A stretch of DNA of 5,460 nt. Origin: Actinotignum schaalii. GTDB taxonomy: Bacteria > Actinomycetota > Actinomycetes > Actinomycetales > Actinomycetaceae. Shown in pieces: positions 1 to 4,152 of this stretch. The stretch is taken from assembly GCA_946222725.1 (NCBI GenBank), contig CAMIHT010000125.1, forward strand, positions 1 through 5,460, written 5' to 3'. The first letter of the stretch is position 1; each line of letters begins with the position of its first letter. The notes under the pieces are model-generated. The model searched no databases and was not told the origin of the DNA. It was given only the letters and a program-made list of their open reading frames with translations. The translations under genes and the position numbers were made by a program.

Positions 1-46
1 CTTTTCTTCGCTGCGCCTCCAGATCCCGCGGCGCAGCGAAGAAAAG
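1..46. repeat. Perfect 17-bp inverted repeat at window edge
   Basis: Bases 1-17 are the exact reverse complement of bases 30-46, with a 12-base spacer (18-29). The repeat sits inside the coding frame of mca and starts at the first base of the window, so the arms could extend further left. It may be a real hairpin, but a fold-back chimera at a contig end would look the same. In the reading frame the right arm encodes a family-like stretch (LFFAAP), while the left arm gives AQRRK, where the Mca tail is normally different. Confidence 0.9.
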
Positions 47-781
47 CCCGTTCGGGTCGATTTGGGAGGCATGCGCACGCATGGCCGCATCACGTAGTGG
101 GAAATATGCGACGGCGCCGACCCGGGTGCTTGCGGCATGCCGCGGGCGCGGGAATTGCGCGGCCTCTTTCAGCCACTCCGTAAATGGGCTGACCTGGCCG
201 GCTGCGAGAATCGCTTCGTGCAAAGCGCTCAGCCGGGTGAAGGAAAGATTGGCGTCGTAATAAAGTTTGGAGACCTTCCAGGGCTCACCCAGCTCCGGCC
301 AGCACGGCTCTCCCGCCAGCCGCACCGCCGCGAGGGTCGCGGTATGGGTGCGCACATGATCGGGATGCGGGTAGCCGCCGTTTTCGTCATAGGTGGTCAC
401 CACCTGGGGCCGGAATTCGCGGATTTGGGCCACGAGGGCGCGGTGTACATCCGTATCCGCGGCTCGGGCGAAACTATCGGCGGGCAGCTCAACATCCGGG
501 TAGCCCTCGGGGAGTCCGGAATCCACAAAGCCGAGGAAAACGTGCTCAATACCGAGAATGCGCGCTGCTGCCGCCATTTCTTCCCGGCGTAGCTGCGCCA
601 TGGTGCGCCCGGCCAGAGCTGCGGCGTCGAATATAGGATTGAGGATATCCCCGCGTTCGCCGCCCGTGCAGGTGACCACCCGGACCCGGCCGAGGCGGGC
701 GTATTTAGCCAGGGTAGCTGCGCCTTTTGATGATTCATCGTCCGGGTGGGCGTGGACGCAGAGGAGGCGGCGTTCGTCCAT
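1..781 (-). CDS. mca: Mycothiol S-conjugate amidase, 3' end missing
   Basis: Mca cleaves mycothiol S-conjugates in the cytoplasm, releasing a mercapturic acid for export and GlcN-inositol for mycothiol recycling. It is a zinc hydrolase of the LmbE/PIG-L deacetylase family. The frame is open from ATG at 781 to the window edge: 260 codons, against a usual length of about 290. The zinc motif HAHPDDESSKG lies at residues 10-20 (His12, Asp15 as expected ligands) and the third ligand is His142 in YPHPDH (138-142). GGERGDILNP (40-49) and QIDPNG (240-245) are also family motifs. The SSKG after the zinc motif points to Mca and not to the related deacetylase MshB. The start is backed by a strong ribosome site, GGAAGGAG at 789-796, with 7 bases of spacing. 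The last few codons overlap an inverted repeat and no longer resemble the WP-containing tail I expect of the family, so the end may be unreliable. The gene is divergent from greA. Confidence 0.95.
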   Translation of the reverse strand, partial: MDERRLLCVHAHPDDESSKGAATLAKYARLGRVRVVTCTGGERGDILNPIFDAAALAGRTMAQLRREEMAAAARILGIEHVFLGFVDSGLPEGYPDVELPADSFARAADTDVHRALVAQIREFRPQVVTTYDENGGYPHPDHVRTHTATLAAVRLAGEPCWPELGEPWKVSKLYYDANLSFTRLSALHEAILAAGQVSPFTEWLKEAAQFPRPRHAASTRVGAVAYFPLRDAAMRAHASQIDPNGLFFAAPRDLEAQRRK

Positions 782-1017
782 AATCCTTCTCCTTCCGCAG
801 CTGGCGTTTGGGCTTAGCGCGCGGGTTTTGTGCTAGTGATACGGGCCTGTGGACGTGCGCTCATGGGCGCGGCTGCCACCGGGCCGATTCACCGCGCTAC
901 TCTACCAAGATGCTCCGGGCACTGCCGCGGGGTGGTAACGGAGTGGAACACTGCTGGGTACCGGGAGGGAATCGTGGGATCGTGACATGGTGGAATCTTG
1001 GAATACGCACGGGAATG
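782..1017. other. Divergent spacer, mca side, no gene seen
   Basis: This stretch must hold the mca promoter on the minus strand. Apart from the mca ribosome site at 789-796 I see no convincing -35/-10 pair for it. One open frame on the plus strand (808-1047, about 79 codons) has no ribosome site and a composition rich in Gly, Arg, Cys and Trp that does not look like a protein. I see no tRNA or repeat. In several actinobacteria a small membrane-protein gene lies between mca and greA; nothing like it is present here. Confidence 0.6.
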
Positions 1018-1044
1018 TTGCAAGCCGCGGAAGGCTGGTATGCT
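1018..1044 (+). promoter_or_regulatory. Probable greA promoter with extended -10
   Basis: TTGCAA (1018-1023) matches four of six -35 consensus bases. TATGCT (1039-1044) matches four of six -10 bases and is preceded by TGG, an extended -10 element that can compensate for the short 15-base spacing. A transcript would begin near 1051, about 195 bases before the greA start codon. This is inferred from sequence only. It is the best plus-strand candidate I found in the spacer. Confidence 0.45.
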
Positions 1045-1056
1045 TAGCCGGAGAAA

Positions 1057-1083
1057 CATGCCTGTCAGGGCATGAATTTTTTT
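1057..1083 (+). terminator. Intrinsic terminator/attenuator in greA leader
   Basis: CATGCC (1057-1062) pairs with GGCATG (1069-1074). A U-G pair extends the stem to 7 bp and leaves a GUCA tetraloop. Two A residues follow, then a run of seven T (1077-1083), the form of a rho-independent terminator. No coding region precedes it on this strand, and it lies only a few bases after the predicted greA transcription start. It is therefore more likely to act as a leader attenuator, giving an RNA of roughly 30-35 bases, than to end a gene. Confidence 0.55.
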
Positions 1084-1246
1084 ATCCGAGTGGGGCGTCC
1101 CACCCGCGCCCAGCGCTCGGGCCCCCGCAACCGCATCGCCGCACGAAGGCGTGCCGAGCTGCGCCGCGCGAGCGCGGACTCATAACCGAATGACCAACCG
1201 GGTAGGTGCATATCTCGCACCCACCCCGTGACGAGAAAGAGAAGAG
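1084..1246 (+). promoter_or_regulatory. Structured GC-rich greA 5' leader
   Basis: Downstream of the T run the leader holds a series of short stem-loops: 1090-1103 (GTGGG/CCCAC), 1141-1154 (GCACG/CGTGC), 1164-1177 (CCGCG/CGCGG) and 1200-1226 (a 10-bp stem with one A-C mismatch and a 7-base loop, ATATCTC). The last ends about 20 bases before the greA ATG. The only ribosome-site material before the ATG is GA-rich (1234-1246) and weak, so leader folding could matter for translation. No known riboswitch class is recognised. Hairpins this short are common by chance in GC-rich DNA. Confidence 0.35.
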
Positions 1247-1732
1247 ATGTCTGAAAACACCAAGGGGGCGTGGCTCTCCCCCGAAACGTATGAGCACCTC
1301 AAGGCCGAACTCAATGACATGATTACCGTCCAGCGCGCGGAGATCGCCAAGAAGATCGAAGCGGCCCGCTCGGAAGGTGACCTGCGGGAGAACGGTGGCT
1401 ATCAGGCGGCTCGCGAAGAGCAGTCGAAACTGGAGGGGCGGATCGTAGAGCTGACCGCTCTGCTGGAAAACGCCCACGTATCCGAGCCTCCCTCGGGTGA
1501 TGAGGTGGCCTCCGGCACGGTTGTGACAGCCACCATTGGTGGCATGGAAGAAACCTTCCTCCTCGGTTCGCGGGAGGCCGCGGATATTGTGGGGATGGAA
1601 GTGTATCCGGAAAGCGCGCCGCTCGGGCAAGCAATCCTGGGCCTGAAGAAGGGGGAGAAAACCACCTTCAAGAACCGCCTGGGCCGCCCCGTCACGGTGG
1701 AAATCCTCGATATCAAGCCCTACGAAGGCTAG
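1247..1732 (+). CDS. greA: Transcription elongation factor GreA
   Basis: GreA enters the secondary channel of backtracked RNA polymerase and stimulates cleavage of the 3' end of the nascent RNA, so that elongation can resume. The protein has 161 residues, the normal length. The N-terminal coiled coil spans about residues 10-78. Its tip carries SEGDLRENGGY (42-52), with Asp45 and Glu48 at the positions of the acidic pair that holds the catalytic Mg2+. The C-terminal FKBP-like domain (about 85-158) includes YPESAPLGQAILG (120-132), the family signature near the domain core. ATG at 1247 gives the expected N-terminus, although the ribosome site before it is weak and GA-rich. The long structured leader upstream suggests control by attenuation. 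msrA follows after 87 bases on the same strand and may be co-transcribed. Confidence 0.97.
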   Translation: MSENTKGAWLSPETYEHLKAELNDMITVQRAEIAKKIEAARSEGDLRENGGYQAAREEQSKLEGRIVELTALLENAHVSEPPSGDEVASGTVVTATIGGMEETFLLGSREAADIVGMEVYPESAPLGQAILGLKKGEKTTFKNRLGRPVTVEILDIKPYEG

Positions 1733-1748
1733 GAAGCTAGAAGGCTAA

Positions 1749-1767
1749 GGTGCCACGCGAAGGCACC
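1749..1767 (+). other. Small stem-loop between greA and msrA
   Basis: GGTGCC (1749-1754) pairs with GGCACC (1762-1767) around a 7-base loop. No T run follows; the next bases are AAGGAAAG. It is thus a weak terminator candidate at best, and may be a processing or stability element if greA and msrA share a transcript. I see no convincing separate msrA promoter in the 87-base gap. Confidence 0.3.
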
Positions 1768-1819
1768 AAGGAAAGCGGAAAGCAAGGCGAACATTTAGGT
1801 AAGAGCTAAGGAGCTGATC

Positions 1820-2461
1820 GTGAATCTGTCTGCTACCACTGCACTGCCGGGCCGGCCCGATCCGATTAATCCGAATCCGGCACCGCATGCGGTTCTGGGT
1901 ACGCCCCTCCTGGCCGAACCCGCCCCGGGCGAGGAGCTCATTTACTTGGCCTCCGGGTGTTTTTGGGGTGCGGAAAAGCTGGCTTGGGAGGCCGGCGCAC
2001 TGAGCACCGCGGTCGGCTATATGGGTGGCACCACGCTGAATCCCACCTACGCGGAGGTGTGCACGGGCCGCACCGGGCACGCGGAAACGGTGCGGGTGGT
2101 TTTTGATCCGCGTGTGCTTCCGCTGGAGAAGTTACTTCAACTTTTCTTCGAGTCCCATGATCCGACCTCGCTTAACCGGCAGGGAAACGATGTGGGCACC
2201 CAGTATCGCAGCGCTATTTTTACGACGACGGACATCCAGGAGCGCACCGCTCGGGCCATGATTACCGGTTATGAGGATGTTCTTCGGGCTGCCGGGCGGG
2301 GAGCTATCGTGACGGAAGTGGTACCGGCCCTGGCCGCCGGGCCTTTCTACCTGGCCGAAGAGGAGCACCAGGGATATCTTCATAAGGTTCCGCACGGCTA
2401 CCAATGCCATGCGCGCACTGGAATCGCCTGCCCGCTCCCGGGTGCTGGTCCGCTCGGCTAG
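1820..2461 (+). CDS. msrA: Peptide methionine sulfoxide reductase MsrA
   Basis: MsrA reduces the S-epimer of methionine sulfoxide in proteins and free methionine sulfoxide, repairing oxidative damage; it is cytoplasmic and uses thioredoxin-type reductants. The 213-residue protein has the catalytic motif GCFWG (46-50, nucleophile Cys47), then VGYMGG (65-70), YAEVCTGRTGHAE (77-89), FFESHDPTSLNRQGNDVGTQYR (109-130 in outline) and EEHQGYL (181-187). Two further cysteines, Cys196 in GYQC and Cys204 in GIACP, are spaced eight residues apart, like the resolving and recycling cysteines of the Escherichia coli enzyme. The N-terminal stretch of about 40 residues, with ALPGR at 8-12, resembles the long E. 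coli form and not the short mycobacterial one. The start is GTG at 1820, supported by AAGGAG (1808-1813) at 6 bases. It uses a rare TTA leucine codon at 2132-2134. Its transcript probably ends at the stem-loop at 2544-2582. Confidence 0.96.
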   Translation: MNLSATTALPGRPDPINPNPAPHAVLGTPLLAEPAPGEELIYLASGCFWGAEKLAWEAGALSTAVGYMGGTTLNPTYAEVCTGRTGHAETVRVVFDPRVLPLEKLLQLFFESHDPTSLNRQGNDVGTQYRSAIFTTTDIQERTARAMITGYEDVLRAAGRGAIVTEVVPALAAGPFYLAEEEHQGYLHKVPHGYQCHARTGIACPLPGAGPLG

Positions 2462-2543
2462 CCCCGCGGTCAAAGGCCCTGCACTTGGCGCATGGTTGCT
2501 ATCGGGCCGAGCCACCCCCGGGTGACAAGTCGCGGAACCGTAC

Positions 2544-2582
2544 GCGAAGGCCGGGACGGAAAAGATCCGTCCCGGCCTTCGC
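2544..2582. terminator. Bidirectional terminator stem-loop between convergent genes
   Basis: Bases 2544-2560 pair perfectly with 2566-2582, giving a 17-bp GC-rich stem with a 5-base loop (AAAGA). It lies 82 bases after the msrA stop and 66 bases from the stop of the convergent membrane-protein gene, the expected place for a shared terminator. Neither strand has a T run after the stem, so it belongs to the long-stem, U-poor hairpins often found at gene ends in actinobacteria. It may terminate transcription itself or protect 3' ends. Confidence 0.8.
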
Positions 2583-2648
2583 TATAGCTATCAGCCTTAG
2601 CTCCGCGGTACTACTAGTCCCGTGATTCTGGCTAGTTCAGCAATTCTC

Positions 2649-3611
2649 TTAGTTCCGCGAGGAGGCGGCCAGGTAGGCCACGATGCGCAGCACTTCGAGG
2701 TAGATCCACAGGACCGTCATAACGATGCCGAAAGCTGCCGTCCATGCGAATTCCTTCGGGGCGTGGCGTTCCACCGCGAGCTTGGCAGTTTCCAGATCGG
2801 AGATGAGCACGTAGCCTGCCACCGCGATCATAACCAGACCGAGGATGATTCCCAGGTGGAAGCCACCCACCGTAATATTACGCAGCGAGTTGGTCACGCC
2901 GGTCAGCATGAGAATGAGGTTGACGAAACCGAAGATAATATAGGCGATCATGATGGTAAGGACCACGCGCCGGCCCTTGGCCGTGGTGCGGACCTTGCCA
3001 GACATGTGGAGGAACACCGCCACACCCACCACAATCGCGGTACCCAGAATCGCTTGGAAAGCGACCCCCGGATAGAGAGTGTCAAAAGCATTGGTGATCG
3101 CACCGAGAGCCACGCCCTGGAAAAGGGAGTAGGCAATCGAGATACCCGGGCCGACCATCGGGCGCCAAGCCCCGAACATGCCCACCGCGAAAGCGATGAG
3201 GGAGGCCGGGATAGCGAGCATCATCGCGTAGTCCAACGGCACGAAGAGCATGGTGGCCGCGCCGGCAACGATGGAGACCGCCAGCAGAATCGCGGTTTTC
3301 ACCATGGCATCGTCATAGGTCATGGTGGCGGTTGCCGGAGCCCCGAAAGCACCGGGCTGCCCGTAGCCGCCCGCGTACTGGTCATAGCCCTGCTGCGGAT
3401 AAGCCTGGCCGTAGTCCGGATGTGCAGCGTTGTGCTGGTTGTACCAGCCAGGCTGTTCCGTACCGTAACCGCTCGGCTGTTCATAAACACCCGGGCCGGC
3501 CTGGTACCCCTGACGCGGTTCCGTTGCAATATTGCCACCGCGGAACTGCTGGTTCGGTGTGGCAGCACCCTTACGGAAATACGGGTTGTTACTCATCACG
3601 GGATTCGACAA
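2649..3611 (-). CDS. Bax inhibitor-1/YccA-like membrane protein
   Basis: This is a multi-pass membrane protein of the Bax inhibitor-1-like family found across actinobacteria. Relatives are linked to stress resistance and, in the TMBIM superfamily, to ion leak, but the role of this subgroup is not established. The 320 residues fall into a soluble N-terminal part (1-98), rich in Gly, Tyr, Gln and Pro with repeated GYG/GYD/QPG-type units, and a membrane part. About seven helices are visible (near 104-124, 127-147, 155-172, 184-203, 216-237, 250-270, 288-312). MTYDDAMVKTA (97-107) at the start of helix 1 and SDLETAK (271-277) after helix 6 are recognisable family positions. TTG at 3611 is chosen over ATG at 3596 because AGGAGG (3617-3622) lies 5 bases before the TTG and 20 before the ATG, and because MSNPV is a common N-terminus in relatives as I remember them. 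The gene is convergent with msrA. Confidence 0.92.
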   Translation of the reverse strand: MSNPVMSNNPYFRKGAATPNQQFRGGNIATEPRQGYQAGPGVYEQPSGYGTEQPGWYNQHNAAHPDYGQAYPQQGYDQYAGGYGQPGAFGAPATATMTYDDAMVKTAILLAVSIVAGAATMLFVPLDYAMMLAIPASLIAFAVGMFGAWRPMVGPGISIAYSLFQGVALGAITNAFDTLYPGVAFQAILGTAIVVGVAVFLHMSGKVRTTAKGRRVVLTIMIAYIIFGFVNLILMLTGVTNSLRNITVGGFHLGIILGLVMIAVAGYVLISDLETAKLAVERHAPKEFAWTAAFGIVMTVLWIYLEVLRIVAYLAASSRN

Positions 3612-3616
3612 AATAC

Positions 3617-3622
3617 CCTCCT
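3617..3622 (-). promoter_or_regulatory. Ribosome site that sets the TTG start
   Basis: On the minus strand this reads AGGAGG, the strongest Shine-Dalgarno sequence in the window. It is 5 bases from the TTG at 3611 and 20 bases from the next ATG at 3596. The spacing favours initiation at the TTG, making the membrane protein five residues longer at its N-terminus. Confidence 0.75.
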
Positions 3623-3643
3623 GTATTGTGGTGGACCGCCGGA

Positions 3644-3658
3644 TAGGCGGCCCGCCTA
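3644..3658 (-). promoter_or_regulatory. Short inverted repeat in the membrane-gene leader
   Basis: TAGGCG (3644-3649) and CGCCTA (3653-3658) form a 6-bp inverted repeat with a 3-base centre. It lies just over 20 bases upstream of the AGGAGG ribosome site of the Bax inhibitor-like gene. It could be a small RNA hairpin or a protein-binding site. No known operator is recognised and chance is possible. Confidence 0.3.
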
Positions 3659-3709
3659 CTGTCAGACGCGACCATCATCCGGTTAGCATCCAGGTTATGT
3701 AGAAACTTG

Positions 3710-3715
3710 GTTATA
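3710..3715 (-). promoter_or_regulatory. Possible -10 box for the membrane-protein gene
   Basis: On the minus strand this reads TATAAC, five of six matches to the -10 consensus, inside the palindrome GTTATAAC (3710-3717). Transcription would begin near 3703 and give a leader of about 90 bases. No good -35 box is found 16-18 bases upstream, so the call is weak. Confidence 0.25.
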
Positions 3716-3814
3716 ACTCGTCCACTATCGTCTCCAGGGTTATTCTCAAGCCCGTGCCTGAATTTTTCCTGAAAGACTTCTTGGTTTTCCTCAATCAGCC
3801 TAAGATCACTGTTT

Positions 3815-3840
3815 CCGGGAATAAACCGGAATAAACCCGG
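3815..3840. repeat. Tandem CCGG-AATAAA direct repeat
   Basis: CCGGGAATAAA (3815-3825) is followed directly by CCGGAATAAA (3826-3835) and then CCCGG (3836-3840). The units are 10-11 bases, about one helical turn, and the block is flanked by complementary CCGGG/CCCGG ends. It lies in the spacer between the tRNA and the Bax inhibitor-like gene, about 200 bases upstream of the latter. The remainder of the spacer (3612-3898) is AT-richer than its surroundings and holds no gene that I trust. Confidence 0.5.
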
Positions 3841-3898
3841 ACACACCTCCGCGTTTACCCCCGAGCATCAGCTTCCGAAACATGCCCTATCCAATCAG

Positions 3899-3972
3899 TA
3901 CCCCCGGACGGACTCGAACCGACACTGAACCGATTTTAAGTCGGGTGCCTCTGCCAATTGGGCTACGGGGGC
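3899..3972 (-). tRNA. tRNA with anticodon UAA (Leu), short variable loop
   Basis: The 74-base cloverleaf has acceptor strands GCCCCCG and CGGGGGT (first pair G-U) and discriminator base A. The D arm is GCCC/AGGC with a loop containing TTGG. The anticodon loop is CTTAAAA, so the anticodon is UAA, reading the leucine codon UUA. The T loop is TTCGAGT. CCA is not encoded; CTG follows. The variable loop is only about 5 bases (TCAGT), whereas bacterial leucine tRNAs normally carry a long class II variable arm. Three stem positions are not Watson-Crick: G-U at 1-72, C-U at 27-43 and U-U at 50-64. It may be a genuine short-arm tRNA-Leu of a type I believe occurs in other actinobacteria, or a decayed copy. 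TTA codons do occur in the neighbouring msrA and nhaA. Confidence 0.85.
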
Positions 3973-4137
3973 TGAACATGCGGGCACGCCGGCCCGTATG
4001 AACATCCCTAGAATACTACCTTGTTGCGCCACCCTGTAGAGTAGGGGGGATCCTAAGCGCGTCGCTTCACCGGCTTGTACCTGAGTAGGGGCCGCCGGCC
4101 GCTAGCTGCGCCGTCGTACCACCAAAACCTAGGCACA
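3973..4137. other. Divergent spacer between tRNA and nhaA
   Basis: This gap must contain the tRNA promoter (minus strand) and upstream elements for nhaA (plus strand). On the minus strand TAGTATTCT (4010-4018) offers possible -10 hexamers at a reasonable distance from the tRNA, but without a good -35. No open reading frame, long repeat or RNA structure stands out. Confidence 0.4.
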
Positions 4138-4143
4138 TAGAAT
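4138..4143 (+). promoter_or_regulatory. -10 box placed for leaderless nhaA transcription
   Basis: TAGAAT matches five of six -10 bases and fits the actinobacterial TANNNT pattern. Only nine bases separate it from the nhaA ATG at 4153, so transcription could begin at or within a few bases of the start codon. The only Shine-Dalgarno-like run, AGAGGG (4146-4151), is one base from the ATG, too close to work normally. Both points favour a leaderless mRNA. No strong -35 is visible. Confidence 0.5.
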
Positions 4144-4152
4144 CGAGAGGGA

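Noticed and set aside
137..592. A 151-codon plus-strand frame opposite mca
   Set aside because: It is a shadow of mca, whose zinc-site motifs and strong ribosome site identify the real coding strand.
808..1193. Plus-strand frames of 79 and 68 codons in the mca-greA spacer
   Set aside because: Neither has a ribosome site or a protein-like composition, and the second runs through the terminator-like hairpin and the structured leader.
2622..3686. A 354-codon open frame on the plus strand, longer than the gene opposite it
   Set aside because: It is antisense to the Bax inhibitor-like gene. It has a His/Asp/Arg/Glu-rich composition typical of the complement of a membrane protein in GC-rich DNA and no recognisable domain. 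The minus-strand protein has clear helices and family motifs.
3589..3846. An 85-codon minus-strand frame between the tRNA and the Bax inhibitor-like gene
   Set aside because: It starts with GTG directly abutting GGAG, leaving no spacing for a ribosome site. It uses codons unlike its neighbours (AGG, ATA, CGA, TTA) and runs 23 bases into the start of the next gene. No domain is recognised. It more likely reflects the AT-richer regulatory spacer.
3856..3906. A second CGGGGGTA-like string near the tRNA 3' end, suggesting an attachment-site duplication
   Set aside because: The match is only about 8 bases of simple G-run sequence, no integrase gene is present, and the spacing would leave almost nothing between the copies.
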